Shown here in pieces: positions 16,265 to 25,773 of a stretch of 64,000 nucleotides of DNA (positions within the stretch are counted from its first letter, which is position 1; each line of letters opens with the position of its first letter). Position numbers and translations under genes: made by a program. The stretch lies in assembly GCF_013415905.1 (NCBI RefSeq), contig NZ_CP058909.1, positions 3,038,001 through 3,102,000 on the forward strand. Direction: 5' to 3'. The stretch is from Halosimplex pelagicum (GTDB lineage Archaea; Halobacteriota; Halobacteria; Halobacteriales; Haloarculaceae). The notes beneath the pieces were generated by a model. It was not told the DNA's origin. It searched no databases and saw only the letters and a list, made by a program, of their open reading frames with translations.

Positions 16265-17749
16265 ATGACGCTTCAGGTGACGAACACGCTCACGGGCGAG
16301 CGCGAGGAGTTCGAGCCGGTCGACGACGACGAGGTCACCCTCTACCTCTGTGGCCTGACGACCTCGGACCCCGCCCACGTCGGCCACGCCCGCACGTGGA
16401 CCCACACCGACGTGGTCCACCGGTGGCTGGAGTACCTGGGCCACGACGTGCGCCACGTCGAGAACTTCACCGACGTGAACGAGAAGATCGTCGCCCGCGT
16501 CGGCGAGGTCGGCGACGACGAGGAGAGCGTCGCCCGCCACTACACCGAGGAGTTCGTCGAGGTCATGCGGGCGCTGAATCTGAAGCGCGCCGACGTGTAC
16601 CCCCGCGTCTCCGAGCACGTCGACGAGATAATCGCGATGGTCGAGACGCTCGTCGAGGCGGGCTACGCCTACGAGTCCGAGGGGTCGGTGTACTTCGACG
16701 TGACCGCCGACGACGACTACGGCAAGCTCTCGAACCAGACGGTCGAGGAGTCGGAGGTCCAGGGCGACGAGGACGAACTCGCCGAGAAGCGCCACCCCGC
16801 GGACTTCGCGCTGTGGAAGGCCGGCGGGGTCGACCCGGCGGACATCGCCGAGCACCGCCACGACGACGCGGCTCCCGCCGAGGAAGCCGCCGAACGCGCC
16901 CAGACCTGGGAGTCGCCGTGGGGCGAGGGTCGGCCCGGCTGGCACATCGAGTGCTCGGCGATGTCGACGACCCACCTCGGCGACACCTTCGACATCCACG
17001 TCGCCGGCTCGGATCTCGTCTTCCCGCACAACGAAAACGAGATCGCACAGGCCGAGTGCGCGACGGGTCGGGAGTTCTCGCGCTACTGGCTCCACACCGG
17101 GATGGTCCAGGTCGCCGACGAGAAGATGAGTTCCAGCCTGCGGAACTTCACGACCGCGCGGGCGGCCATCGAGGAGTTCGGCGTCGACGTGCTCCGAACC
17201 TTCTTCGTCTCGACCGTCTACTCGGCGGACCCGACGTTCTCCGAGGAGACGCTGGCCGAGGCCGAGGAGCGCTGGGAACGGCTCGAACGCGGCTACGAGC
17301 GGGCGGTCGAGGCGGCCGACGGCGTCGACGCGTACGCGACGGCCGCCGACCCCGCCCTCCGGGAGGCCGTCGAGTCGGCCCGCGCCGACTTCGAGGCGGC
17401 GATGAACGACGACCTCAACACCCGCGAGGCGATGGCGGCGCTGCTGGAGCTGGCCTCGGCGGTCAACGCCCACGTCGACGACCGCGACCGCTACGACTTC
17501 CCCGGGCTCAAGCGGGCCATCGACGCCTTCGAGGAACTGGGCGGCGACGTGTTCGGCCTCTCGTTCGGGACGACCGAGGGCGGCGCGGTCCGGATCGCCG
17601 AGGACCTCGCGGAACTCGTGCTCGACCTCCGCGAACGGGAGCGCGAGGCGGGCAACTACGAGCGGGCGGACGAACTGCGCGACCGCCTCGACGACGTCGG
17701 GGTCGAGGTCGAGGACGGCGACGACGGCCCGACCTACCGCTTCGAGTAA
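16265..17749 (+). CDS. cysS: Cysteinyl-tRNA synthetase
   Basis: 494 residues from ATG 16265 (an in-frame ATG at 16256 adds three residues). Class I synthetase charging tRNA-Cys. HIGH-type motif is HVGHARTW; zinc ligands are seen as the Cys of YLCGLTTSD, WHIECSAMS, and His/Glu of FPHNENEIAQ. The KMSKS loop reads KMSSSLRNF, with Ser in the fourth position. The helical C-terminal tRNA-binding part includes AMNDDLNTREAMAALLELA and a final domain of about 60 residues. Normal length for an archaeal CysRS. Confidence 0.96.
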   Translation: MTLQVTNTLTGEREEFEPVDDDEVTLYLCGLTTSDPAHVGHARTWTHTDVVHRWLEYLGHDVRHVENFTDVNEKIVARVGEVGDDEESVARHYTEEFVEVMRALNLKRADVYPRVSEHVDEIIAMVETLVEAGYAYESEGSVYFDVTADDDYGKLSNQTVEESEVQGDEDELAEKRHPADFALWKAGGVDPADIAEHRHDDAAPAEEAAERAQTWESPWGEGRPGWHIECSAMSTTHLGDTFDIHVAGSDLVFPHNENEIAQAECATGREFSRYWLHTGMVQVADEKMSSSLRNFTTARAAIEEFGVDVLRTFFVSTVYSADPTFSEETLAEAEERWERLERGYERAVEAADGVDAYATAADPALREAVESARADFEAAMNDDLNTREAMAALLELASAVNAHVDDRDRYDFPGLKRAIDAFEELGGDVFGLSFGTTEGGAVRIAEDLAELVLDLREREREAGNYERADELRDRLDDVGVEVEDGDDGPTYRFE

Positions 17750-17830
17750 GTCCCCGTCGCCCGGCCACGAGCCGACGCCCTCGCGGTCCGGGCCGGCGGG
17801 TTTATCCCTCGCGGCGATAACGTCGGTGAC

Positions 17831-18478
17831 ATGATACGGTCACGCGACGCGGGTATCGGGATCGCGCTCGTGCTCTTGCTGGCGACCGCCGGGTGCATCG
17901 GCTTCCTGACGGGGAGCGAGCCGCTCGGCTTCGCCGCGAACGAGACCGAGGTCGACGACGCGACGCTCGACGAGACCGACTACCGGCTGGCCGACAGCGG
18001 TTCGCCCAACAGCACGCACAACGTCACGGTGGCGGGCCAGACCCGCCAGGTGGTCGTCTCCAGCGAGCTCCGGCGGTACAACCGTACCGTCACGCTGGCC
18101 GAGGGTATCGAGGGCGACTTCGCGCGGGTGACCGTCTTCACCTCGCCCGCCGCGACGGTCGGCGGCACCTCGGTCAACCCCATCGGCTCGCTCTCCGACG
18201 AGCGGCTCGTCCGCCGGTTCGTCGGCACCTCCTCGGGCCTCTCGAACGTCGAGTTCCGGTCGAACCGCTCGGTCGAGTTCCTGGGCGAGTCGCGAACGGT
18301 CTCGGAGTACGCCGCCACCCGGTCGATGGGCGGCGTGCAGACCAACGCGACGGTCCACCTCGCGACGGTCGAACACGACGGCGACTTCGTGACCGTCGTC
18401 GCCGTCCACCCCGAGGCGGTCGACGAGCGCTCGCGAGTCGACGCGCTGCTGGCCGGGCTGCGCCATCCGCCGGCCTGA
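17831..18478 (+). CDS. Secreted lipoprotein of a haloarchaeal family
   Basis: 215 residues. The signal peptide ends in a lipobox, LLLATAGC, with Cys22. Mature part is beta-rich with N-glycosylation sequons (NST, NVT, NRT, NRS, NAT). It resembles the DUF6517 lipoproteins of haloarchaea, though the family call is from memory of the pattern. A TATA box, GTTTATCC (about 17799-17806), lies about 27 nt before the ATG, supporting this start and leaderless transcription. Role unknown. Confidence 0.78.
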   Translation: MIRSRDAGIGIALVLLLATAGCIGFLTGSEPLGFAANETEVDDATLDETDYRLADSGSPNSTHNVTVAGQTRQVVVSSELRRYNRTVTLAEGIEGDFARVTVFTSPAATVGGTSVNPIGSLSDERLVRRFVGTSSGLSNVEFRSNRSVEFLGESRTVSEYAATRSMGGVQTNATVHLATVEHDGDFVTVVAVHPEAVDERSRVDALLAGLRHPPA

Positions 18479-18531
18479 CGGACCGACAACGGCCGCGCTC
18501 GGGTCGCGTTTCGTCTCGGTTCCCGTCTCGA

Positions 18532-18705
18532 TCAGCCGCCGCCGCCGGCGACGCCGCTGCCGATCGCGGCGCCGCAGTCAGCGCAGCCGACCACGTAGAA
18601 GCGCTTCGAGGAGCGGAACAGTCCGGCCATCTTCGCGTCCATGTCGACGAACTCCACGTCCTCCTTCTCGGCGAGTTCCGCGTCGCATTCAGGGCAGTGG
18701 ACCAT
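18532..18705 (-). CDS. Small zinc-ribbon protein
   Basis: 57 residues, beginning VHCPECDAELAEKEDVEFV after the start and ending with a Gly-rich tail. The pairs CPEC (residues 4-7) and CADC (about 43-46) form a zinc ribbon. Between them is a basic stretch FRSSKRFYVVG. The codon pattern and acidic first half resemble real haloarchaeal small zinc-finger proteins. It converges with the lipoprotein gene. Function unknown, possibly regulatory or partner-binding. Confidence 0.72.
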   Translation of the reverse strand: MVHCPECDAELAEKEDVEFVDMDAKMAGLFRSSKRFYVVGCADCGAAIGSGVAGGGG

Positions 18706-18828
18706 GCCCGACGCGACTCGCGGGTCCGATAAGTGTCTTGTCCCGCCGGCGGGGAGTCCCGAGGGAGCGCCGGGCGAGCGACGGCGAGCGGCATACGCTT
18801 TTGCCGCTCGCGGTCGTCGGGGGTGGAC

Positions 18829-18999
18829 ATGAAGGCGGCACTGCCGGTCGGGCTCGCGCTCACGGCGGCCGGGACCGCGGGGTACGCGGTCGCCGTCGCG
18901 GCGCCCTACCCCGGGCGCTCGCTGTCGGTGACCGCTGTCATGGTCGGGGTCACGCTCGCGGCGATCGGCCGGTCGAAACCACCGGAGGGCGAGCCGTGA
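18829..18999 (+). CDS. Small two-helix membrane protein upstream of corA
   Basis: 56 residues from ATG 18829. Two hydrophobic segments (about 4-25 and 31-47) end in a short polar tail. A possible TATA box, GCATACGCTTTTG, lies about 30 nt upstream. Its TGA overlaps the GTG of corA (GTGA, 18996-18999), so translation of corA is probably coupled to it. Unrecognised family. Confidence 0.65.
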   Translation: MKAALPVGLALTAAGTAGYAVAVAAPYPGRSLSVTAVMVGVTLAAIGRSKPPEGEP

Positions 19000-19973
19000 C
19001 GACGGCGCTCGTCTACCGCGCCGACGAGGTCACCGAGTACGACGACCTCGCGGCGGCCCGCGCCGCACGGGGGACGACCTGGGTCCACGCCACCGGCGCC
19101 GACCGCGCCGAGATGGAGCGGGTCGCCGACGCGTTCGGCATCCACCCGCTGTCGGTCGAGGACGTGTTCAACGGCGTCCGACCCAAGACCGAGGAGTACG
19201 ACGACTACACCCTCGTCGTCGTCAAGCGCGCCACGCTCCGCGGCGGCGAAACCACCTTCGACGAGGAGATCAGGGACGTGCCCGTCGGCATCTTCGTCGG
19301 GAGCGACTGGCTGGTCACGCTCACGCCCGGTCCGGCCGATCCGATCGACCGGGTCCGGGAGGCCGTCCGCTCGGGCGACGAGCGACTCCTCCACCGCGGC
19401 GCCGACTTCACCGCCTACCGGATCGTCGACGTTGTCGTCGACGAGTACTTCGAGTTGCTCGACGAGATCGAGGACGACATCGAGGCCGTCGAGGACGCCG
19501 TGACGACCGCCACCGACATCGAGACGCTCGAAGCCATCAACAGCGTCCGCCGCGAGCTGCTCTCCTTTCGAAAGCTCGCCTGGCCCACCCGCGAGGCCGT
19601 CGGCGTCCTCGCCAGGGGCGACCCCGCCCAGGTCGACGAGGAGACGGAGAAGTACTTCCGCGACGTGTACGACCACCTCGTCCAGCTGGTCGACCTCACC
19701 GAGACCTACCGCGACTTGGCCTCGGGCGCCCGGGACATCTACCTCAACACGCTCTCTCAGTCCACCAACGAGGTGATGAAAGTCCTCACCGTCGTCGCGA
19801 CCATCTTCATCCCGCTCACCTTCGTCGTCGGCGTCTACGGCATGAACTTCGGATCGAGCCCCTACAACATGCCCGAACTCGCGTGGCCCTACGCCTACCC
19901 CGCTGTCATGGTCGGGATGCTCCTCGTGGCTCTCGTCATGCTCACCTACTTCCGCGGCCAGGACTACATCTGA
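18996..19973 (+). CDS. corA: CorA-type magnesium/cobalt transporter
   Basis: 325 residues from GTG 18996. The large soluble N-terminal domain includes HPLSVEDVFNGVRPKTEEYDDYTLVVVK; a long coiled region (about 150-260) precedes two C-terminal membrane helices. The signature YGMNF follows the first helix (VVATIFIPLTFVVGVYGMNF). It forms a pentameric Mg2+ channel in the cytoplasmic membrane in known members. It is probably translated together with the small membrane protein in front of it. Confidence 0.95.
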   Translation: MTTALVYRADEVTEYDDLAAARAARGTTWVHATGADRAEMERVADAFGIHPLSVEDVFNGVRPKTEEYDDYTLVVVKRATLRGGETTFDEEIRDVPVGIFVGSDWLVTLTPGPADPIDRVREAVRSGDERLLHRGADFTAYRIVDVVVDEYFELLDEIEDDIEAVEDAVTTATDIETLEAINSVRRELLSFRKLAWPTREAVGVLARGDPAQVDEETEKYFRDVYDHLVQLVDLTETYRDLASGARDIYLNTLSQSTNEVMKVLTVVATIFIPLTFVVGVYGMNFGSSPYNMPELAWPYAYPAVMVGMLLVALVMLTYFRGQDYI

Positions 19974-20005
19974 GCGCCCGACCGTTCGTCCGTCGTGACG
20001 CGGAT

Positions 20006-21274
20006 TCAAACCCCCAGAATCAGCGGGACGAGCAACACGCCCATCAGCGACGCCCGGCGAGCCCCGAATTTGACGGGCACCAGCCCGACGACGGTCGAAG
20101 CGGCGAACACGCCGACGCCCAGCGCGCCGGTCAACACGGCAATGACGACGACGACGAGACACAGCACGCTGACGGACAGCCGCGTGTAGTCGGCCTGTCC
20201 CACCAGCCGCAGATACCCGTCGCCAAGCGTCACCACGAGCACGAACCCGCAGGCCGCGGCGACGAGGACGCTCCCGAGCAACAGCGGGAGGTCGAGCGGC
20301 ACGCCGGCGTCGTCCATCGCGACCATCACGCCGGTCCGGGGCGTCCCGAGCGCGATCAGAGCAAGGAGAGCGAAAATGGTGTTGGCGGTGTTCACGCCGC
20401 TGGTCGTGACGATGAACCCGCGGGCGCCTTCGGGCTCGCGCTCGGCGCCGACGCCGCCACCGCCCGGGACGGCGAGCAACGCGACGGTCGCGGCGATGGC
20501 GCTGGACACCCCCGGGACGTAGCCGACCACCGCGCCCGAGAGCGTCCCCGCGAGCGCGAACCCCGCGACCGCGCGCCGGGAGGTCGTCACCGCGGGGTCG
20601 TCCTGCGGCGGGACGCCCTCGCCGGTCAGCGCGTCCAGCAGGACCGGCGCGCCGAACAGCCCGGTGAAGATGGGCGCGAGCATCCCGCCCGAGTCGACGA
20701 GTCCGCCCGGTGGGAGGTCCAGCGCGACCGCGCCCAGGCCGCCGCTGGCCGCGACCGACAGCGCGGCGCCCACCCGCCCCGCGTTCGTCGACTCCGTGGC
20801 GACGAGGACGAGGACGACGCCGCCCAGAAGGAGCGACAGATGCGCCCGCAGCGTCGGATAGACGGACGTCATCGCCCGGGTCATCGGGACCGCGAGCGGG
20901 ACCGCCAGCGCCACGGCGCCGGCGCTCCCCAGCGCCGACAGCCGGAGCGCCTCGCGACCCCGGCCAGCGAGGACCAGTCGGTGCCCGGGCAACGCCGAGC
21001 TGGCCATCGCCGGATCGGGCACGCCCAGCGCGAGCGCCGGCACCACGTCCAGAAACGTGTGGACCGTCCCGGCGGCGAGCATCGCCGCGCCGACGTACCG
21101 GACCGGACCCGGAATCGCGGGCGCGATGCCGGCGAGCAGCAACGCGAAGGTGTTGGCGTGGATCCCCGGGGTCAGCCCGCTGACGGTCCCGAGCGCGACG
21201 CCGCCGGCGACGAACCCGCAGAACAACAGCGTCGCCGACGGGTCGACGGCCAGCCCGAGGCCCAGTGGCTCCAT
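20006..21274 (-). CDS. TctA-like (tripartite tricarboxylate transporter permease family) membrane protein
   Basis: 422 residues from the ATG at 21274. About 11-12 hydrophobic segments. The N-terminal FVAGGVALGTVSGLTPGIHANTFALLLAG and the repeated GYVPGVSSAIAATVALL element are the paired loops of the TctA/DUF112 family. No TctB or TctC partner gene is nearby, which is common for archaeal members of this group. Substrate unknown, perhaps an organic acid. Confidence 0.85.
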   Translation of the reverse strand: MEPLGLGLAVDPSATLLFCGFVAGGVALGTVSGLTPGIHANTFALLLAGIAPAIPGPVRYVGAAMLAAGTVHTFLDVVPALALGVPDPAMASSALPGHRLVLAGRGREALRLSALGSAGAVALAVPLAVPMTRAMTSVYPTLRAHLSLLLGGVVLVLVATESTNAGRVGAALSVAASGGLGAVALDLPPGGLVDSGGMLAPIFTGLFGAPVLLDALTGEGVPPQDDPAVTTSRRAVAGFALAGTLSGAVVGYVPGVSSAIAATVALLAVPGGGGVGAEREPEGARGFIVTTSGVNTANTIFALLALIALGTPRTGVMVAMDDAGVPLDLPLLLGSVLVAAACGFVLVVTLGDGYLRLVGQADYTRLSVSVLCLVVVVIAVLTGALGVGVFAASTVVGLVPVKFGARRASLMGVLLVPLILGV

Positions 21275-21463
21275 CGCGCCGGAGTGGTCCCGCGATGGCG
21301 GATAAACCCTCGCCGACGCCGGCCCCGTCCCCGAACCGGGCCCGACACCGACCGGTGAGCCGTCGCGAGTCGCCGGACCGACACTTATGCGTTTCGGCGA
21401 GTTTCCCGCCGGGCACCCCTGGCTCGGGGGCCTTTTGGGTGGGGATCGTGGGTCGAAACACCG

Positions 21464-22567
21464 ATGACGCCCTCCACGCGAGACGGACCCGCGGACGAAT
21501 CGACCGACGAACCGGCGACCGATGGATCGACAGGCGGCGACCGCTCGACAGGCGACGACCGCTCGACAGGCGACGACCGCTCGACGGAGCGCCGGGCGGG
21601 CGACGCGATCTTCCGGAGCGACCTGGGTCGCGCCGGCCGTTCGGCGGCGACCGGCGCCGAGCGCGACCCCGAGCCGGACGGGGGCCCGCGCGTCCGCATC
21701 GACGGCGTCGGCAAGCGCTACGGCGACCAGTGGGCGCTCCGGGGCGTGTCTCTCGACCTCGACTCGGGCGTCCTGGGGCTGCTCGGTCCCAACGGCGCCG
21801 GCAAGTCGACGCTCATGGGCATCCTGACGACGTTCACGGCACCGACCGAGGGCACCATCACCGTCGACGGCGTCGACGTGCGCGAGGACCCGACCGCGGT
21901 CCGATCCCGGCTGGGCTATCTCCCACAGGAGTTCGGCGTCTATCCCGACCTGACCGCCCGGGAGTTCCTCGAGTACCTCGGGGCGCTCCGGGGACTTAGC
22001 CGCGCGACCGCCCGCGAGCGCGCGGTCGACCTGCTCTCGGTCGTGAACCTCGCCGACGCCGCCGACCGCCGGCTCGACACCTTCTCCGGCGGGATGACCC
22101 AGCGCGTCGGCATCGCGCAGGCGCTCCTGGCCGACCCCGACGTGCTCGTCGTCGACGAACCCACAGTCGGCCTCGACCCGACCGAGCGGGCGCGCTGCCG
22201 GAACGTGCTCGCCGACCTCGCGCGCGACCGCGTGGTCGTTCTCTCGACGCACATCGTCTCCGACGTGGAGGCGACCGCGAGCGACGTGGCCGTCCTCGTC
22301 GACGGCCGGCTCCGGACCCACACCGACCCCGAGACGCTCGTCGAGACCGTCGACGGGCGCGTCTGGGAGTGCGTCGTCGACGACCGCGCGACCCTGGCCC
22401 CCGACTACCTCGTCACGAACACGGCCCGGCGCGGGGACGGCCGCCGCGTTCGCGTCGTCGCCGACGACCCGCCGACCGACGACGCGACGCCCGTCGATCC
22501 GACGCTCGAAGACGCCTATCTGGCGCTGCTGGACGACCGCGACCCGAACGGCGGTGGTCGGCCGTGA
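21464..22567 (+). CDS. ABC transporter ATP-binding protein
   Basis: 367 residues. An unusual N-terminal extension of about 70 residues, acidic and repeat-bearing (GDDRST), precedes the nucleotide-binding domain. Walker A is GPNGAGKST (108-116), signature FSGGMTQRVG, Walker B VLVVDEPTVGLD, and the H-loop THIVSD. The domain resembles the CcmA/DrrA exporter class. Its stop overlaps the GTG of the permease gene (GTGA, 22564-22567), so the two form one exporter. Substrate unknown. Confidence 0.92.
   Translation: MTPSTRDGPADESTDEPATDGSTGGDRSTGDDRSTGDDRSTERRAGDAIFRSDLGRAGRSAATGAERDPEPDGGPRVRIDGVGKRYGDQWALRGVSLDLDSGVLGLLGPNGAGKSTLMGILTTFTAPTEGTITVDGVDVREDPTAVRSRLGYLPQEFGVYPDLTAREFLEYLGALRGLSRATARERAVDLLSVVNLADAADRRLDTFSGGMTQRVGIAQALLADPDVLVVDEPTVGLDPTERARCRNVLADLARDRVVVLSTHIVSDVEATASDVAVLVDGRLRTHTDPETLVETVDGRVWECVVDDRATLAPDYLVTNTARRGDGRRVRVVADDPPTDDATPVDPTLEDAYLALLDDRDPNGGGRP
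21531..21584 (+). repeat. Three tandem 18-bp repeats within the ATPase gene
   Basis: Three units of the form CAGGCGACGACCGCTCGA (first unit with one change) encode the hexapeptide T-G-D-D-R-S repeated in the disordered N-terminal extension. The number of units may vary between strains by slippage. Confidence 0.75.
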
Positions 22568-24264
22568 GCGAGCGACCCGCCGAATCCGGCCCTCGCCGTT
22601 CGAGCGCCGCTGGGACCGCCGACGCGCCCGTCGGCACCCCGGCCGAGGGCGTCCCGACCGACGGCTCCCGACTCGACGCGGTCGTCGCCATCGCCCTGTC
22701 GGACTTGCGCCAACGGTCGCGGTCGCCGAAGTACCTCGCCGTCGCGCTCCTCGTCGCGTACCTCGCCCAGAGCGTCACGGCGGGGGACGTGCAGCTGTTC
22801 GTCGCCGGCGACTACACCGGCGTCCCGACCGCCGAGTGGTTCGGCGGCTTCGCGGCCGTCGTCGCGACGACGCTGCTGGTCCTCGGCGGCTTCTCGCTCG
22901 TCCGCGGCCCGCTCGCCCGCGACCGTGCGGAGGGGATCGCGCCGCTCGTCGCCACCTCGCCCGTCGGCGACGCCACCTACCTCGTCGGCCGCTGGCTTGG
23001 CTACGTCGCCGTCCTCGCGGCCGTCACCGCCGCGCTCGCGCTCGCGACCGTCGCGGGATTCGCCCTCCACGGGACCGGACCGCTTGCCCTCTGGGACCTG
23101 GTCGCGCCGTTCGCGCTGCTCACCCTGCCGACGATGGCGCTGGTCGCCGCTATCGCCGTCTGCTTCGAGGCGGTCGCGCCGCTCGCCCGGACGCTGGGCA
23201 CGGCCATCTACGTCTTCGGCGCGATGATGGTGATGTCCGTCACCGCCGTCGCACCGGTACCCATCTTCGACCTCCTGGGGATCGCAGTCGTCCGCGGGAG
23301 CATGCTCGCCGACCTCCCCGTCGACGTGTCCGGGCTCGACCGGCTCACCTTCCGGATCGCTCCCCCGACGGAGGCCGCCCGGTTCACCTACCACGGGGTC
23401 GACTGGGGGCTCGTCGAACTCGGGTCGCGGCTTCCGATACTCGCCGCGGCGGCGCTCTCGCTCGGCGTCGCGACGCTCGCGTTCGACCGCCTGGGCGCCG
23501 ACGCCGGGCTGGCGGGACTGGTGAGCCGAGTCCCGACCCCGCTCGCTCGCGAGCGCGATCACGACGACGCCCCGAGCGAAGCAACCGATGCCATCGCTAC
23601 CGACCGACTGGACGGCGCCGCCGACCCGGCCGCGACGACGGTCGACCGACTCGACAGGCTCGATCCCGGGACACCCCGGCTCCTCGACCCGCGGGTCGTC
23701 CTCGCGGAACTCCGGCTCACCCTCCGCGGTCACCGCCGGCTGTGGTACGCGGCCGTCCTCGGCGCGCTCGTCGCCCAGTTCGTCGCGCCGCTCGACGCCG
23801 TCCGCGGGCTGGTCGCCCCGCTGGCCCTGCTACTCCCACTCGCCACGTGGTCCGGCCTCGGCGTCCGCGAACGCCGCCACCGCACCGAGGCGCTCGTGTT
23901 CACCGCGCCGCGCCCGGCGGGCCAGACCCTCGCCGTCTGGGCCGGCGGCGCCGCCGTCGGCCTCCTCGCCGTCGCGGGTTACGCCGCCCGGCTCGGGCTC
24001 GCCGGCGACACCGCCGCGCTCGGTGCCCTCCTCGCCGGACTCGCGGCGGCACCGGCGCTCGCGCTCGCCGCGGGCGCTTGGCTCGGGAGCGCCCGCGCGT
24101 TCGACACCGTCTACCTGCTGGCGTGGTACCTCGGCCCGCTCCAGGCCGTCGCGCCGCTCGACTTCGTCGGCGCCACGTCCGTCGGACCCGTCCGAACCGC
24201 CGCCTACGCCGCGCTCGCCGTCGGCTGTCTGGCCCTCGCGGTCCTCGGCCGGCGCCGTCCCTGA
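22564..24264 (+). CDS. ABC transporter permease, large membrane subunit
   Basis: 566 residues from GTG 22564, coupled to the ATPase gene. Two blocks of about six membrane segments (about 60-300 and 395-560) are joined by a polar acidic stretch (about 335-390). The pattern SLVRGPLARDRAEGIAPLVATSPVGDATYLVGRW is typical of ABC-2-type export permeases. With the preceding gene it would form a complete exporter or a half that dimerises. Substrate unknown. Confidence 0.85.
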   Translation: MSERPAESGPRRSSAAGTADAPVGTPAEGVPTDGSRLDAVVAIALSDLRQRSRSPKYLAVALLVAYLAQSVTAGDVQLFVAGDYTGVPTAEWFGGFAAVVATTLLVLGGFSLVRGPLARDRAEGIAPLVATSPVGDATYLVGRWLGYVAVLAAVTAALALATVAGFALHGTGPLALWDLVAPFALLTLPTMALVAAIAVCFEAVAPLARTLGTAIYVFGAMMVMSVTAVAPVPIFDLLGIAVVRGSMLADLPVDVSGLDRLTFRIAPPTEAARFTYHGVDWGLVELGSRLPILAAAALSLGVATLAFDRLGADAGLAGLVSRVPTPLARERDHDDAPSEATDAIATDRLDGAADPAATTVDRLDRLDPGTPRLLDPRVVLAELRLTLRGHRRLWYAAVLGALVAQFVAPLDAVRGLVAPLALLLPLATWSGLGVRERRHRTEALVFTAPRPAGQTLAVWAGGAAVGLLAVAGYAARLGLAGDTAALGALLAGLAAAPALALAAGAWLGSARAFDTVYLLAWYLGPLQAVAPLDFVGATSVGPVRTAAYAALAVGCLALAVLGRRRP

Positions 24265-24363
24265 GCGGTCGGCGGCGCCGCTGTGACGCTCACTCCGCGA
24301 CAGGACCGCCGACGCCGCGGCTGGCCGGCGGAATAAATCGAAGGAAGGTATCGGTGGTCGAGG

Positions 24364-24720
24364 TTAGCCGAACAGCTCGCCGAGGCCCTCGCCGCTGGCC
24401 TCGTCGTCCTCGTCGTCGTCGTCGTCGCCGCCTTCGTCGGCTTCGGCTTCCTCGGCCTCGTCGTCGTCGTCGTCGCCGCCCTCGTCGGCGGACTCGTCGG
24501 CGCCGCCGGCGCCGCCCGCGGCCCCACCGGTCGCGGCGGGGACTGCGGCGGCCTGCTCGACGGCGTCGTTGATGTCGACGTCTTCGAGCGCCGCGACGAG
24601 CGCCTTGACGCGGGACTCCTCCACGTCGACGCCCGCGGCCTCGAGCACGTCGGTCAGGTTGGATTCGTTGATCTCTTCGCCCGTCTCGTTCAGGATGAGT
24701 GCTGCGTAAACGTATTCCAT
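24364..24720 (-). CDS. rpl12: Ribosomal protein P1 (L12), acidic stalk protein
   Basis: 118 residues. The N-terminal helical dimer domain [31 protein letters not shown] is followed by an Ala/Gly hinge, a highly acidic Asp/Glu tail and the end motif GLGELFG that contacts elongation factors. It is the last gene of rpl1-rpl10-rpl12 and lies 5 nt after rpl10. Product of the large-subunit stalk. Confidence 0.97.
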   Translation of the reverse strand: MEYVYAALILNETGEEINESNLTDVLEAAGVDVEESRVKALVAALEDVDINDAVEQAAAVPAATGGAAGGAGGADESADEGGDDDDDEAEEAEADEGGDDDDDEDDEASGEGLGELFG

Positions 24721-24725
24721 TGTTG

Positions 24726-25772
24726 TTAGAACATGGCTCCCATGGCGTCGCCGACGTCCTCGTCGTCGTCTTCGTCGTCCGCGGCCTCGTCGGCCTCGGC
24801 TTCGGCGTCGTCGTCGGACTCGTCGGCGCCGTCGTCGTCGCTATCGGTCTGGTCGTCTGTCGATTCGGCTGCGGCGGGCTCGTCCACGTCCTGAAGCTCC
24901 TCGGGGAGGGCTTCGGGGTCGTCGACCTGCGCCGCCAGCGCTCGCACCTGTCCGTCGGCCTTCGAGACGAGGTCGTCCATGACCCCGGGGCTCTCGATGG
25001 CGCCCTGCAGGGCGAGGCTCTTGGCGTCGCCGCGGGCCTTCTGCAGCAGCGTCGCGGCGGTGCGGTCCGTCGGGAACACGGCGTTGACCGAGAGGTTGCG
25101 ACCGCGCGCGGCCGCCGCCTCGATGTCCGCCTGGTACTCCTCGACGTCCAGTTCGAGTTCCTCGGGCTCGAACAGCACGCCGTCCGCGTAGACGGCGCGC
25201 AGGTCCAGCCCGACTTCCTTCGGCTCGATGCCGAGTTCGTTCAGGACGTTCGCGAGGTCGTTCGAGACCACCTCGCCGGTGTCGAGCACCGTCGAGTCCG
25301 AGAGCACCTGGATCGACCCTTCCTGGATGCGGGCGTCCGCGCCGACCTGCTGGAGGTCGCCGACGAACGGCCCGGGGTCGATGCCCGTGTCGCCCTCCGG
25401 GATGACGATGTCGTTGGGGGCGACCTCGCCGGCGTTGATCGGCGCCGGCGTCTTCGAGGCCTCGAGCTGCTGGTAGAGGCCGAAGGGGTTCTCGTTGGTG
25501 CCGATGAGGCCGACCTGGCCCGACACGTAGCCGGTCAGGTCTTCGAGGCCGTCGTCGACCTCCTCGAGCGCGCGCTCCATGAGCGTGTTACGCGAGACGC
25601 GGAGTTCGGCCGTCCCGTACAGGTCCCGGCGCATGTCCTGGAGCTGTCGGGAGGGGATGCCGGTGATGTCGACGATGCCGACGCTGTCGTACGATTCGAT
25701 CATCTCGACGACGTCGGCGACCTCCTCCTGCTTCCACTGCGGGATGGTCTCGGTCTTGCGTTCGGCGCTCAT
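24726..25772 (-). CDS. rpl10: Ribosomal protein P0 (L10), stalk base
   Basis: 348 residues. The N-terminal rRNA-binding domain is [38 protein letters not shown]..., with an archaeal insertion domain (about 110-185), stalk helices that bind P1 dimers (about 200-290), and an acidic tail ending [10 protein letters not shown]. It starts one nucleotide after the rpl1 stop. Normal length for archaeal P0. Confidence 0.97.
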   Translation of the reverse strand: MSAERKTETIPQWKQEEVADVVEMIESYDSVGIVDITGIPSRQLQDMRRDLYGTAELRVSRNTLMERALEEVDDGLEDLTGYVSGQVGLIGTNENPFGLYQQLEASKTPAPINAGEVAPNDIVIPEGDTGIDPGPFVGDLQQVGADARIQEGSIQVLSDSTVLDTGEVVSNDLANVLNELGIEPKEVGLDLRAVYADGVLFEPEELELDVEEYQADIEAAAARGRNLSVNAVFPTDRTAATLLQKARGDAKSLALQGAIESPGVMDDLVSKADGQVRALAAQVDDPEALPEELQDVDEPAAAESTDDQTDSDDDGADESDDDAEAEADEAADDEDDDEDVGDAMGAMF

Positions 25773-25773
25773 A

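Noticed and set aside
18906-21461. Long minus-strand frame spanning corA and the TctA-like gene
   Set aside because: It runs antisense through corA and out of frame through the permease gene; the translation is Arg-rich and featureless.
20006-24264. TctA-like permease as part of the ABC exporter operon
   Set aside because: It is on the opposite strand, divergent, and belongs to a different transporter class.
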